Counted from the first letter of the stretch, positions 45,043 to 55,506 are shown. The stretch: DNA of 64,000 nucleotides from Anaerocolumna sp. AGMB13025 (GCF_029689925.1 NZ_CP121445.1:5254501-5318500); one strand, 5' to 3'. Made by a program: numbers and translations. The notes: a model not told the origin generated them from the letters alone.

Positions 45043-46905
45043 CTAACTTTCTAATTCCTTGATTATATAAGTTGATACCAGTTTTTTTACCCTGTCTCTG
45101 ATATCGTCTGCCTCTTCCTTCGCAGCCTGATCTAAAGCTTCCACCTCTTTTAGAATTGCTTCTTCATCCATTTCGATGGGTTTTCCGATATGTATCAGTT
45201 TATTCTGGGTATCCTGTAAACCTTCTTCATCCATTAACAGCTCTTCATAGAGTTTTTCTCCGGGTCTTAATCCCGTATATTCAATGGAAATATCCCTTCC
45301 TGGTTCATATCCGGATAAACGGATCAGGTTCTTGGCCAGTTCCGTAATTTTAACGGGTTCACCCATATCCAGCACGAAGATTTCCCCGCCTTTTGCATAG
45401 GCTCCTGCCTGAAGGACTAAAGATACCGCCTCCGGTATGGTCATAAAGTATCTGATAATATCCGGATGGGTAACTGTCACCGGACCACCCCGCAGTATCT
45501 GTTCTTTAAAAAGAGGAATTACACTGCCGTTGCTGCCAAGGACATTCCCAAAGCGTACTGCTACGAATTCTGTTTTGGAACGCTTGTTATAGGCTTGTAT
45601 AATCATTTCGCAGATTCTCTTGGACGCACCCATTATATTGGTTGGGTTAACGGCTTTATCAGTAGATATCAGGATGAATTTTTGGACTCCGTATGTATCG
45701 GCAGCTTTTGCCATTTTGTAGGTACCGCCTACATTATTCTTAATAGCCTCGTTGGGGCTGTCCTCCATAAGGGGTACATGCTTATGAGCCGCGGCATGAT
45801 AAATAATCTCCGGTTTATATTGTTCCATAATGTGGTTCATGCGGCTGGAGTTCCTTACGGAGGCAATTAACACTACCAGATCTAATTCCGGGTATTCGCT
45901 TTTTAATTCCTGCTGAATGAAATAAGCGTTGTTCTCATAGATATCAACAATAATTAACCGCTTGGGACCGTTTTTTACGATCTGCCTGCATAATTCACTG
46001 CCAATGGAGCCTCCTCCTCCGGTAACCATTATGATTTTGCCTTTGACATAATTCATAATGCCTTCCATATCAATTTTAACAGGTTCCCTGCCAAGTAAAT
46101 CTTCAATCTCTACATCTCTAAGCCTGGTTACACTGACCTCTTCATTAATCAGCTGATACATACCCGGGAGGATTTTTAAGGCACAGCCTGTCTCCTTACA
46201 GATTTCAAGGATTTCTCTTATTTCTTTTCTGGAAACAGAAGGCAGGGCAATAAAAATATCCGTAATTTCATGTTTTTCTGCTGCTTCGATTATTTTAGTC
46301 CGGTCACCTACAACCTTTATTCCCTGAATATAACTGCCTAATTTATCTTTATTATCATCAATCGCACATATCACTGTACCTTTTACATATCCGCTGACTG
46401 CGATTTCCCGAATAATAGAACTGCCCGCTTCTCCTGCCCCTATTATCATGATACGGCTTACGCCGCTGCCGGGATTACGCTTTGCCAGCCTTCTGGCATA
46501 GCGGTAAAAAAACCGGCTTACACTGATTAAGGCCATCATAAATAAGGTACTGAGGGGATAATAACTTCTTGGCACATGTATCGTTAAGATAAAGTGCATA
46601 CCAATGATCTGAAGGATTCCCGAAACGGTACAGGCAAAAATAATGTTAACCAGTTCATCAATCCCTGCATATTTCCACAAGCTGTTATACAAACGGAACA
46701 GGGTAAATAAAATGATCGAAACAACTGTATTTATTATGGTATAAGCCAAAACCGCTTCTGCATAGTTTGTTGGTATCTGACCAATCCGAAAGTCAAAGCG
46801 AATTAAAAGTGCTGAAAAAGATGCTACGTTAATTAAAATAGCATCCAGTATGATAAGGAAAACCCTTCGTATAAATAATCTTTTATCATTAATGAACTGT
46901 TTCAC
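45043..46905 (-). CDS. Nucleotide-sugar epimerase/dehydratase, CapD/FlaA1/PglF-type membrane protein
   Basis: Modifies UDP-GlcNAc-type sugars at the cytoplasmic face of the membrane. Four N-terminal helices (about 10-125), then a first Rossmann-like region (RIMIIGAGEAGSSIIREI) and the catalytic SDR domain starting IIMVTGGGGSIGSELCRQI. The conserved HAAAHKHVPLMEDSPNEAIK and STDKAVNPTNIMGASKRICE blocks are present. The substitution typical of 4,6-dehydratases cannot be distinguished from 5-epimerases by eye. It starts the surface-polysaccharide cluster. GTG at 46905 has GGGAG 5 bases upstream; the ATGs at 46917 and 46935 are alternatives. Confidence 0.9.
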   Translation of the reverse strand: MKQFINDKRLFIRRVFLIILDAILINVASFSALLIRFDFRIGQIPTNYAEAVLAYTIINTVVSIILFTLFRLYNSLWKYAGIDELVNIIFACTVSGILQIIGMHFILTIHVPRSYYPLSTLFMMALISVSRFFYRYARRLAKRNPGSGVSRIMIIGAGEAGSSIIREIAVSGYVKGTVICAIDDNKDKLGSYIQGIKVVGDRTKIIEAAEKHEITDIFIALPSVSRKEIREILEICKETGCALKILPGMYQLINEEVSVTRLRDVEIEDLLGREPVKIDMEGIMNYVKGKIIMVTGGGGSIGSELCRQIVKNGPKRLIIVDIYENNAYFIQQELKSEYPELDLVVLIASVRNSSRMNHIMEQYKPEIIYHAAAHKHVPLMEDSPNEAIKNNVGGTYKMAKAADTYGVQKFILISTDKAVNPTNIMGASKRICEMIIQAYNKRSKTEFVAVRFGNVLGSNGSVIPLFKEQILRGGPVTVTHPDIIRYFMTIPEAVSLVLQAGAYAKGGEIFVLDMGEPVKITELAKNLIRLSGYEPGRDISIEYTGLRPGEKLYEELLMDEEGLQDTQNKLIHIGKPIEMDEEAILKEVEALDQAAKEEADDIRDRVKKLVSTYIIKELES

Positions 46906-47165
46906 AAGAACTCCCATCTGTGTGCTGCACCACACAAGTGTAATCTATATATATAAAACTTATAGCTTGTCTAAAATCCCTTACTAATACTTTTGGAATC
47001 ACAACATATCACTTTAGATATATTAGCATATATCAAGCCAGGATACAATTGTTTACAGGCATTTTTCCAGGAAGACACAGATTTTTCACAAGGCAGTTTA
47101 TGTCTGATGAAAGAATACGTCGGAGAGCAGCACAAATACCATAGTTTCACTTTTTTGAGACTTTA

Positions 47166-48356
47166 TCACCTGAATCGAAAATAAGCTTTCGCAATCAGAT
47201 TATAAAGCCCGGTCTTTTTAAGCAACGGTACAGCTATCTTTTTAATCCCCCATTGCATTGGAGATAGTCTGCCATACTTTTTTATAGCAGTTGTACTTCC
47301 CTGGGTTTCATAAACCTGCCAGAACTCCTGCAGTCTTGGTGAAGCCTTACTGGGGGTTTCAAAAATGGGCTGATAGAAGGCTGTATGGCTGGTTTCCATA
47401 ATATCCGTATCCTTCCAAATGGCTTTTACTATTTTTTCTCCTTTCCCGGTATTTGAAAGTACCAGGGTAACCCCTGTGTTATCGGAAAAATTCTTATGAG
47501 AGTTCTCGATACCCCAGAAATCCGCTAAGGTGATATCGGAAACCCGATGAAAGGAGGTATATACGCATTGATAACAGCTTGGTCTTAGAATATAGTGGGA
47601 AAAGAACAGGATATAAAAGGGGTCCTCCTGCATGTTCTTTTTGTATACTTTTTTATCAAATTCCACCTTTAAGGCACTTTCCCGCCAGCCAGAGTCTTTA
47701 TTTCTAAAATTCACCGACTGTATTGTTTCTTTGTATCGGTCCTCCAAATATACTTTATAATCTTCCCATACCTTTGGACTGGGTACCCCATGACAGGCTA
47801 TATCACATAGGATCAGACCCGGATACTCTTTTCCCAGATAACTTTTTAAGCCTCCGTTTTGGCAGGGGGTTCCGGTAAAAAGGACCAGCTTACCTGCTTC
47901 AAGGACGGACTTTATCTCCGTAAAGATATTACCCAGATCACTCTGGACATATTTAGAACCTCTCATTTTATCTCTCTGTTTCGTATCCACCGCCTGACTG
48001 TGAATAACCTCAAAGTATTCATTAAATGCTGCCCCGTAAACAGTACCGCCCTGCTTTAAGATATAATCGGATATGGCAGTAAAGGCACCGCCGGAGGAAC
48101 TTTTTTCTCTTACCTCCTGCTGCTTATGTTTAAGGCCATATACCAGCTGGTCTTTTGGTATTATTTCCTCATATTCGGTTTTATGGAAGGCACACACATT
48201 AACGCAAGCGCCGCATTCAATACAGGTTTTCTGGTCTATCACAGGGTATAAAAAACCTCTGGCATCTCTTTCCATGGAAATAGAATGCCTGGGACATATA
48301 TTCATACAGGCCGTACAGCCACAGCAATTTCCTTTTTCCTTATATAAGTGAATCAT
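47166..48356 (-). CDS. Iron-sulfur coenzyme F420 hydrogenase/dehydrogenase beta-like protein of glycan clusters
   Basis: About 396 residues. Two 4Fe-4S clusters at the N-terminus (CCGCTACMNICPRHSISM and CIECGACVNVCAFHK), followed by the FrhB-like N- and C-terminal domains with EKSSSGGAFTAISDYILKQG, FTGTPCQNGGLKSYL and LCDIACHGVPSPKVWEDYK. In polysaccharide clusters such proteins are found next to pyruvyl transferases, as here, and may carry out a redox modification of a sugar. The electron partner is unknown. The ATG at 48356 is preferred to the frame start at 48395. Confidence 0.85.
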   Translation of the reverse strand: MIHLYKEKGNCCGCTACMNICPRHSISMERDARGFLYPVIDQKTCIECGACVNVCAFHKTEYEEIIPKDQLVYGLKHKQQEVREKSSSGGAFTAISDYILKQGGTVYGAAFNEYFEVIHSQAVDTKQRDKMRGSKYVQSDLGNIFTEIKSVLEAGKLVLFTGTPCQNGGLKSYLGKEYPGLILCDIACHGVPSPKVWEDYKVYLEDRYKETIQSVNFRNKDSGWRESALKVEFDKKVYKKNMQEDPFYILFFSHYILRPSCYQCVYTSFHRVSDITLADFWGIENSHKNFSDNTGVTLVLSNTGKGEKIVKAIWKDTDIMETSHTAFYQPIFETPSKASPRLQEFWQVYETQGSTTAIKKYGRLSPMQWGIKKIAVPLLKKTGLYNLIAKAYFRFR

Positions 48357-48375
48357 ATCGGTTCCCATCTGCTTT

Positions 48376-49590
48376 CTAAGAAATAGCGGGGGCATCCATA
48401 GCAGTAACCGCCACTTCTCTTGATAACCCGTCCTTGACTTTTAACATATCCTCCAGATATACCATGGAATCTGCCCGTAATTCCTCGAGTTTTAAATTGA
48501 CTTTATTATAATCGATATCCGCGCTGCTGTTTTTAAAGTGATAAACCGCTTTGTGCGGATTCCCGGTGTTTTCTTTTTGTATTAGCCTGTCTTTTAAATC
48601 AAATATACTTAAAATATGCTCAATCCTTGAAGACATTGCTCCCCTTATTCTTTCTTCTGCTATTTCAACATAAAAATTCCGGTTAAAATTAATGGAAAAT
48701 GCTGTTCCGTGAAAAGAATTCGTCACAACATACTTTGCATTTTGTATCTCATAAAGCCATTCCAGGGGACCGACCTCCCTACAGTACTCCTCTTTTACCT
48801 TGTAGTGAAACGGTTTATTCAAAAGCCGCAGAGGATAATTCATTTTTCTTGACAACTCTTTAGCGAACTCTAAAAGGGTTTCTGAGTATTCCAGCATATA
48901 TACGATAATAATGTCTTCCTGTTTGGGTTTTCGGTCTATTAATGCTGCCCACTCTTCCTTTCTAAGTAATAAAGTTGGATCAAGCACCACTTTTGCTTCT
49001 CTGTGTATCAGTTCCCTGGTTAAGTCTGCTCCTGTCGTTTCTCTGACCGAAAGATACTTAACTTGGGATAGCAGCTCTTTATAATCTTTTATGTATTTAC
49101 CTGGTATTTCTTTAATTCCGAAGCTGGCGGCGTAACTGCCTTTTTTCTCTCTGTCTGTAACAAATTCCAAAAGATAATTTTTATCTAAAATGACTCTTCC
49201 GCAGTTCCAGACCTGATCACTGCCGGCGATAAATAAATCGTATTCTGAATTTAGACCTTTTATAGTATCACTGTTTACTGCACGGCTTAACCGGTACCGT
49301 TTCCGAAAGGCTTCAAATTTACCCGCCACTACTTTGTTATTAAAAAAAAGAGTGGTTAAAACCATCCTTGCAAATTCGAAATTTGAATAACCCTGATGGT
49401 CGGGTTTTCCTTTTAAAATACTTTTTATTTTATTTTTCTGCCATAACAGGATGTCCCTTACATTTTTTCTGCTGTAATCTATAATATCACATTCAACACC
49501 CAGGTTTTGAATGGTTTTCTGCAAAGCATATGCCTGTAATACGGCACCATAATTGTTTACTCTATGAAACGTAATAATTCCTACCTTCAT
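48376..49590 (-). CDS. Polysaccharide pyruvyl transferase family protein
   Basis: 404 residues, begins MKVGIITFHRVNNYGAVLQA followed by YALQKTI, the standard start of the family; NYGAVLQA and YDLFIAGSDQVWN near residue 110 are diagnostic. Later KYVVTNSFHGTAFSINF (near 295) matches the CsaB/WcaK/AmsJ-like C-terminal lobe. Expected to add a pyruvate ketal from PEP to a surface glycan residue. Its stop is 19 bases from the start of the iron-sulfur partner gene. The ribosome binding site is weak. Confidence 0.9.
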   Translation of the reverse strand: MKVGIITFHRVNNYGAVLQAYALQKTIQNLGVECDIIDYSRKNVRDILLWQKNKIKSILKGKPDHQGYSNFEFARMVLTTLFFNNKVVAGKFEAFRKRYRLSRAVNSDTIKGLNSEYDLFIAGSDQVWNCGRVILDKNYLLEFVTDREKKGSYAASFGIKEIPGKYIKDYKELLSQVKYLSVRETTGADLTRELIHREAKVVLDPTLLLRKEEWAALIDRKPKQEDIIIVYMLEYSETLLEFAKELSRKMNYPLRLLNKPFHYKVKEEYCREVGPLEWLYEIQNAKYVVTNSFHGTAFSINFNRNFYVEIAEERIRGAMSSRIEHILSIFDLKDRLIQKENTGNPHKAVYHFKNSSADIDYNKVNLKLEELRADSMVYLEDMLKVKDGLSREVAVTAMDAPAIS

Positions 49591-49670
49591 TTTCGGCTAC
49601 CAAGCTTTCTATCTATCCTTTATATTATTTTTTTTTAATTGTTTAGGTTTCTTTTTACTTGAATGAATAT

Positions 49671-49740
49671 TTTATGCTTCTTTATTGTATGATTGATTTA
49701 TGCTTCTATATTGTATGATTGTTTTATGCTTCTATATTTT
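49671..49740. repeat. 26-bp tandem repeat, AT-rich
   Basis: TTTATGCTTCTATATTGTAT plus six more bases repeats at 49671, 49697 and 49723 with period 26, about 2.7 copies, in a T-rich intergenic stretch (49620-49860). No gene. Confidence 0.8.
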
Positions 49741-49863
49741 CTTGAATGATTGTCTTGATATTTTATTGCTTCTTTTTTCATATATAATATTTTCTTCTTT
49801 TATTTTGTTAATCTGCTAAGTTTTATCCTATATGCTGGGATAAAATGTCAGCCTAGAATTAAC

Positions 49864-50658
49864 TCAATGTATTTCATTAGATTTTTCCGATTTAGAATAC
49901 AGGCTTACCAGCATCTTAGCAATCGGTTCGGGCCAGAACTTAAGAAACATCTCATAATCCTCCCTGGAACGGACCTTATCTCCTATAATGGCGGTTGTAG
50001 CGGATTCCCCATGTATTCTGTGAAAGGTCAGAATCCTGCTGCAATATACAAATTCACCGTTTAATCTGGATAGTTTCTCCCAGGCCTGCCAGTCTTCATC
50101 CGAACGGTAACCTTCTTTAAATATCTGTACCGGCAAGTTCTCCTTATTAAAAATAACCGATGGACAGCAGATTGGACAGCCAAAGGACAATATCCTCCTG
50201 CGTAGGAACCTGCTCTTATGAAATGACCGGACGTTAAGTGGAAGCAGCATAAGCCGCTTAATCTTTAACATGGTATTATTCTTTACTATCTGGTTCTCCC
50301 GTATTTCCGCGTAATCTGTAAAACCAATCAAAGGCTTCTCTGCCCTCTCCATTTCTTTTATCATGATTTCAGTATAGGTTTTCGCATAGACATCATCCTG
50401 GTGGGCAATGGTTATATATTGGGTATCTGCCTGACTGTAGGCAAAGTTCCAGTCGTTCACAATTCCCTTCTTCCCGGAGTTAATCCGTAACTCAATTCCG
50501 TACTTATCAGCGATATCCTTTATAAATTCATTGGGCGTAGAGGTAACCATTAACAGTTTAGAGCTTACCGTCTGATTATACAAAGATTTCACACAGTCTT
50601 CTAAAAACGTACTTTCCTGATATGCACATATAACAAAGGTATGTTTTACCGTACTCAA
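49864..50658 (-). CDS. Glycosyltransferase family 2 protein
   Basis: 264 residues. GT-A fold: TFVICAYQESTFLEDCVKSL at the start, nucleotide-sugar-binding YGIELRINSGKKG, and the Asp pair in ITIAHQDDVYAKT (DXD-like) near residue 90; SDEDWQAWEKLSRL near 190 contains the likely catalytic Asp. The start is TTG with AAGGAG 8 bases upstream. Part of the glycan cluster; the donor sugar is unknown. Confidence 0.88.
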   Translation of the reverse strand: MSTVKHTFVICAYQESTFLEDCVKSLYNQTVSSKLLMVTSTPNEFIKDIADKYGIELRINSGKKGIVNDWNFAYSQADTQYITIAHQDDVYAKTYTEIMIKEMERAEKPLIGFTDYAEIRENQIVKNNTMLKIKRLMLLPLNVRSFHKSRFLRRRILSFGCPICCPSVIFNKENLPVQIFKEGYRSDEDWQAWEKLSRLNGEFVYCSRILTFHRIHGESATTAIIGDKVRSREDYEMFLKFWPEPIAKMLVSLYSKSEKSNEIH

Positions 50659-50688
50659 AATTAATTCTCCTTTAAGACAACTGACTTG

Positions 50689-51099
50689 TTATACCTTATT
50701 TTCTGGCTCAATAATACTTTCCGTCCCGGTTATATTCTCCGCCCAGACTTTGCCTTCCAGTTCCCGTATCCGCTTTTCCAATAAGGCATTATCCTGAACC
50801 AGACGTTTTATCGTATCACTTTGATTCGATACAATAGAGGTAATAGAAATCAGTATAATTAACACAAAAAACAGTATCATGGCAAAAAGCCCGTTACTTG
50901 CCAATTGGATACCGACTATATGGATAAACCAATTCAGAAGTTCCGGGAAAATAAGGAGGATACCCATACCGATTCCCCCGAAAATCCATAACAAAGTGTA
51001 TTTTAAAGACAATGTCTTTCTCTTTAGCAGGGAAAAAATCAGAAGGAAATATAACAACAGACCAGTCGTTAAAAATACCCGAAGTGACGTAGAAATCAT
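50689..51099 (-). CDS. DUF2304 membrane protein
   Basis: 136 residues with three helices (residues about 8-27, 36-55, 72-92) and a C-terminal coiled coil (QSDTIKRLVQDNALLEKRI). Matches DUF2304, which typically sits next to a GtrB/dolichyl-phosphate-mannose-synthase-like glycosyltransferase, as here. Probably a membrane partner of that enzyme (inference). GGAGGGAG precedes ATG. Confidence 0.82.
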   Translation of the reverse strand: MISTSLRVFLTTGLLLYFLLIFSLLKRKTLSLKYTLLWIFGGIGMGILLIFPELLNWFIHIVGIQLASNGLFAMILFFVLIILISITSIVSNQSDTIKRLVQDNALLEKRIRELEGKVWAENITGTESIIEPENKV

Positions 51100-51116
51100 A
51101 TGTAGCTCCCTCCTGT

Positions 51117-51806
51117 TTAAAATTTTAGACGGTACGTAAATATAGCAATGGAAACTTTTATCATATAATAAACGGTTTTCCAGGAATGAATGGAACTGCT
51201 GCCAGATTCCCGTTCATGCATTATCACAGGAACTTCCATAATTCTGCCTTTGTGAAAGGCCCCGGCGATAATTGCCTCCGGTTCAGGGTAATCCTGAGAA
51301 TATTCCTGGGAATAGATTTTAATAAACTTTTTGTTAACCCCACGAAAACCACTGGTTACATCCTTAACCGTGGTTTTACTGCAGACCTTTATCAGAAAAC
51401 TTAAAAAACTAATTCCTGCCCTTCTTAACCTGGAGGACTGAAAACCCTGTTTTAAAATAAAACGGGAGCCGATTACAATATCCGCCTGATCCTTAATGAT
51501 AGGTTCCAGAATTTTATCCAGATATCCCGCATCGTGCTGTCCATCCCCATCCATCTGGACGGCAATATCATAATCCCGTTCCAGCGCATACTGATAACCG
51601 GCCTGTACGCCTCCTCCGATGCCTAAGTTAACAGGAAGAGAGATATAATTATATCCCTTCTGTTTACATATTCTCACCGTATCATCCCTGGAACAATCAT
51701 TTACGATTAAATAATCAGCATAAGGAGCTTTTTCCTTTAGGCTGGTTATGACTTTTTCAATATTACGTTCTTCATTATAAACCGGTATAATGATCAAAAT
51801 TTTCAT
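51117..51806 (-). CDS. Polyprenyl-phosphate glycosyltransferase, DPM1/GtrB-like (GT2)
   Basis: About 229 residues. KILIIIPVYNEERNIEKVIT, DYLIVNDCSRDDTVRICKQK, LGIGGGVQAGYQYA and the metal-binding VQMDGDGQHDAGYLDKI (DXD) define a DPM1-like GT2. QGFQSSRLRRAGISFLSFLI near residue 145 is a membrane-associated segment. Expected to make a polyprenyl-phosphate-linked sugar for transfer outside the cell by a GT-C enzyme; the large membrane protein at 53133-54911 is a candidate acceptor enzyme. The start is the ATG at 51806. Confidence 0.9.
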   Translation of the reverse strand: MKILIIIPVYNEERNIEKVITSLKEKAPYADYLIVNDCSRDDTVRICKQKGYNYISLPVNLGIGGGVQAGYQYALERDYDIAVQMDGDGQHDAGYLDKILEPIIKDQADIVIGSRFILKQGFQSSRLRRAGISFLSFLIKVCSKTTVKDVTSGFRGVNKKFIKIYSQEYSQDYPEPEAIIAGAFHKGRIMEVPVIMHERESGSSSIHSWKTVYYMIKVSIAIFTYRLKF

Positions 51807-51864
51807 CCCATACCACACCTTTCAATGCCTGGTTCTTACAGTCTTTGGAATCTGGCCGGCAGTT

Positions 51865-53112
51865 TCATATTTCATTTTCTTTCCGTTTTTTTAATATAGC
51901 AGACATTAGCATTAGTGAAAAGAACAATACCAAAATAATATTAGCTATTATGCAAAGGACAGCTGCCCCAAACATGGCATACTGTTTAACAAACATCGGA
52001 CCAAGAAGGGTAATAAACAGAGCGGTTACCGTATATCCGGCTAAAAGTACCTGCTGCTTTCTCATAGCTGTCAAAACATGAAACAGCAAATAAACACATG
52101 CACTAAAGCCTCCGCTTACCAAAAGTAATATCAGTTCTCTTCGATAGCCAAGGAGATCCACTCCATAAACAAGAGATAAAATCTGACTTCCAAAGAAGTA
52201 TCCTCCGGTAACGACAACTATCGTTATAATTAGTATTCCAAACAGTAACCGAAATATATACTTCATAAAATTACCGATTCGGTTCTCATCCCATTTTATT
52301 GCTATATCCGTCAGCATTGGTTTAAATATAAACTCACTGAACAGGTTAATTACAAAGGCAGGCATAAATAGAATACTGAAAAATGCCTGTATATTTTCTG
52401 TTAAATATTGATCTATCATATATCTTGGCACATTATTGATATAAAGTGCCAGAAAGCTTCCTATAAACAAAGGAAAACAGCTGATAAATAATGTTTTAAG
52501 TTCTTCTTTATGAAATACCGGCCGTATGGGTGCCATACTTTTAGCCGTCGGTACATTCAGCCAGATGCATGCACCTATGGATAAAATTCCTGTTACGATA
52601 CAGGTAAGGATTAAGTCTTTTGTTACTGCTAAAACAACGATAAAAGATAGTACTGTTATAACATTTCGATAAGTCAAATATTTACCGGCAAGATCGATAC
52701 GTCCGAGCTGCTGGAACAGACCGTGAAAAATATCTTCGATGGCATCCGACATTTTAATAATGCAGATACTAAATACGATGATAGCTTTTGTAATGGTATA
52801 GCCGCTCCAAAGGATATAGAAAAAGCTTACGAGGAGCATGCTGATACAGGTTATAATTCTTGAGAGAAAGTAGGTCGGAAAGGGTATGACTTCTTTGATA
52901 TCCGTAGCCTGATATGCCCTCATGCCATATCTTCCGATTGTTAGCATCAGCTGAGCATTCGCAAAGCCTAGGGCAAATATACCGGCATAGAAATCCCCGC
53001 ATATTCTGGTTACAAATATTAATAACAAAAACGAGGTGCCGGCATTGCACATCATCCCGATTGTATTCCAGATGAATTTACCGGCATTCCGGTTATCTTT
53101 AAAAAGTCCCAC
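51865..53112 (-). CDS. Oligosaccharide flippase (Wzx/MATE-like)
   Basis: 415-residue polytopic protein with about 12 helices. It opens with NAGKFIWNTIGMMCNAGTSF, typical of polysaccharide-exporter family members. It would flip the lipid-linked repeat unit across the membrane. The start is GTG with AAGGGAG upstream. It is 20 bases from the large membrane protein and in the same operon. Confidence 0.88.
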   Translation of the reverse strand: MGLFKDNRNAGKFIWNTIGMMCNAGTSFLLLIFVTRICGDFYAGIFALGFANAQLMLTIGRYGMRAYQATDIKEVIPFPTYFLSRIITCISMLLVSFFYILWSGYTITKAIIVFSICIIKMSDAIEDIFHGLFQQLGRIDLAGKYLTYRNVITVLSFIVVLAVTKDLILTCIVTGILSIGACIWLNVPTAKSMAPIRPVFHKEELKTLFISCFPLFIGSFLALYINNVPRYMIDQYLTENIQAFFSILFMPAFVINLFSEFIFKPMLTDIAIKWDENRIGNFMKYIFRLLFGILIITIVVVTGGYFFGSQILSLVYGVDLLGYRRELILLLVSGGFSACVYLLFHVLTAMRKQQVLLAGYTVTALFITLLGPMFVKQYAMFGAAVLCIIANIILVLFFSLMLMSAILKKRKENEI

Positions 53113-53132
53113 TTTTATTCTTCTCCCTTGTC

Positions 53133-54911
53133 TTAATTGGCACCGTCCTCATCCCTTACATACAGATAATATCGTTTTAATTTAAGTTCTGATTGAGTAT
53201 AGCCTTCTATGGAATACCATTTGTTCGTTAAGATATATTCCGGGTAACCAACTTTGGGGTCATGGAACAGATGATTAAAGCTGTATAAATTCAGGTTCCA
53301 GAAGGATTCCCCCGGAAAATCCTTAATATATTTCTTAAAATCATCGGTTTTGGAATAATAATAATCCGGTCTCTCAAAGAAGGTTTCTAATTTGGCATCG
53401 GATACATTTTTATCGGATACGAATAAGAGTGATCTCCAATCAAAGTCTTTCTGGTCTTCAAAATATTTATTTAATGTCAACGCATCTGAATTCTTATTGA
53501 CGGAATTCTGTTTATCATTATAGATATAAATATAAGTATAGATATTACTGATAACTCCGGACAAAAGAAGGGTAGCCGCAACGACTCCATAAAAAGCCTT
53601 GACTTTTTTCCGGTATAACAAATAGATGCTTCCTGCTATCCATAATATTACCAGCATATGAAAGGTGTTAACCATCATTTCACTGTTAAACAAATACTTT
53701 ATATAATTAGCACCCACACAGTCAATCGTAGAGCCCTCCGCCGGCATAATACTGATATATCCAAGGAGCATCAGATAAACCACCGACAGGATAATAATCT
53801 TAAGATCAAACTTTACAAGCTTTACTTTGTCATAAATACTGAACAATGTAATCAGCAGAGGCACTACCAGATAAAACATATATCGAAAATGGAATCTTGC
53901 CATTACCTGGTCTAAATTCTCTGCCGGAATAATTCTTAGACAGATAACCATAATCGTTGAAAGCAGTATAGTACAGGTGACTATAAATAGGTTGCGTTCC
54001 TTTTTGTCTAATACACTGCTCATGGAAATCGGCAAGGTTACCGTAAAATATCCAAAGTATAAGGTAGTTAACAAAAGATACGACAGCAAAGGGTACATCA
54101 GCCGGCTTAACAAATACGTATCAAACATATTCTGCAGTATGGCAATAATCGTGGTTTCCGCCGAGGATTCTTTGGATATATGGTTGATTAAGTTAAAGAG
54201 AATATCATAGGTAAACTTAAGGCCTAAAAATACCGTTATAAAAAATAATAAACTAATCAGGCACTTCTTTCGGTTTTCCTTATCAAAAAATAAGAACTGA
54301 AGAATATAGTATAAAACCACACCGGTAAAGATATTAAGTGCCATCTGTTTACATAAGCTTACAAGGAAAATATAGCTGCTCATCAAAATCACATTACGCA
54401 GCTTGTACGGGTTCTTTAAAATCAGCATAATAAAAATGAAAAAAAACCAGATTACCATGGGATAATACAGATTTTCCTGCAATATCTTGGTGGTGTAATA
54501 CATTTCCGGTACCATTATACTGATTACAGCAATGAGAAAGGATCGGAATCTGTTGTTTAAAAACCGGTTAGACATAAAATATACCGGAAATACAACCGAG
54601 GACATCAGGACCGAGTTCATAGCTACTGCGACATGGTACTGAGTCTGCCCATCTCCAAAGGCATGGGAAACGGATAATACAATGGAATACAGAATTTCCT
54701 TATAGCTTAGGATATCATTCCTGAAATTGCTGCCTAAGTGATAATAAACGGATTTACTCAAATTCCAATGTAATAATTCATCATAAAAAACATTCATCTG
54801 CCCGCATAGGAGCCCTAAACCAATTCTTAATAAAACACTGCCTATAAATGTTACAATCAAAATAAGATATATATTATTTCCTTTTTCAAGATATGTTTTT
54901 ATTTTTGACAT
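53133..54911 (-). CDS. Large polytopic membrane protein, probable GT-C glycosyltransferase
   Basis: 592 residues with about 11-12 helices and an extracytoplasmic C-terminal region. The early loop GQMNVFYDELLHWNLSKSVY, after helix 1, carries acidic residues in the position used for catalysis by GT-C enzymes (ArnT, PMT-like). No family was confidently recognised. It is at the head of a minus-strand operon with a flippase and a DPM1-like enzyme, the usual company of GT-C transferases using polyprenyl-phosphate sugars. That role is inferred. GGAAG is a weak ribosome binding site. Confidence 0.6.
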   Translation of the reverse strand: MSKIKTYLEKGNNIYLILIVTFIGSVLLRIGLGLLCGQMNVFYDELLHWNLSKSVYYHLGSNFRNDILSYKEILYSIVLSVSHAFGDGQTQYHVAVAMNSVLMSSVVFPVYFMSNRFLNNRFRSFLIAVISIMVPEMYYTTKILQENLYYPMVIWFFFIFIMLILKNPYKLRNVILMSSYIFLVSLCKQMALNIFTGVVLYYILQFLFFDKENRKKCLISLLFFITVFLGLKFTYDILFNLINHISKESSAETTIIAILQNMFDTYLLSRLMYPLLSYLLLTTLYFGYFTVTLPISMSSVLDKKERNLFIVTCTILLSTIMVICLRIIPAENLDQVMARFHFRYMFYLVVPLLITLFSIYDKVKLVKFDLKIIILSVVYLMLLGYISIMPAEGSTIDCVGANYIKYLFNSEMMVNTFHMLVILWIAGSIYLLYRKKVKAFYGVVAATLLLSGVISNIYTYIYIYNDKQNSVNKNSDALTLNKYFEDQKDFDWRSLLFVSDKNVSDAKLETFFERPDYYYSKTDDFKKYIKDFPGESFWNLNLYSFNHLFHDPKVGYPEYILTNKWYSIEGYTQSELKLKRYYLYVRDEDGAN

Positions 54912-55038
54912 GATTTTACGCTTCCGTTAATGTTAATTTTCTTTTTCTGTAAATACAGTGATTATCCCATTTATGAAATCGTCTGTCAATAGTATAACCA
55001 TTGGATTCTTAGATAAATTTAACTAATCTCTTATACTC

Positions 55039-55506
55039 TTACATTTTATTAAAGGGCATAAGATTCTTAAGATGTTTTTGTTCCTCTTGCAATAAGGTAT
55101 TCAGTATCTCTGTTGCAAAAGATGGTCTTTTCTCATTCAGCAGATCCAGAATATGTGTTATAAGAAAAATCTGTTTATTCTGTGTGTCAATGGCTTTTGC
55201 AATCAGCTGTCCTGCCGTTATAATTCCATAACTGCTGATGGACTGCTTTAAATTAATGAGAGCATACTCAACTTCACCCATTATTCCATTATCAATTACA
55301 TATTCTTCCTCTGCTTCTGATTTCTTTACAGCCTTTCTATAGCTATCCACCCGCTTTTTCTCTTCTGCCGCCAGAATCTTTGCCGTATTCTTAAAGGCAT
55401 AATTGCTTTCAGACAAAACACTTGCGGATAAGTTACCATAGAATTCTTCTCTCATGATTTCTAATTCAAATAATTTATATAATAGTATTACAAAAGTATT
55501 GTTCAT
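55039..55506 (-). CDS. Helical hypothetical protein, ferritin-like fold possible
   Basis: 155 residues, almost all helical. Glu-rich helices such as YKLFELEIMREEFY, KILAAEEKKRVDSYRKA and NTLLQEEQKHLKNL have spacings like the ExxH ligands of rubrerythrin or ferritin-like proteins, but only some of the metal ligands are in place. No domain recognised with confidence. AAGGCGG precedes ATG. It stands alone between the glycan cluster and the subtilase. Confidence 0.55.
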   Translation of the reverse strand: MNNTFVILLYKLFELEIMREEFYGNLSASVLSESNYAFKNTAKILAAEEKKRVDSYRKAVKKSEAEEEYVIDNGIMGEVEYALINLKQSISSYGIITAGQLIAKAIDTQNKQIFLITHILDLLNEKRPSFATEILNTLLQEEQKHLKNLMPFNKM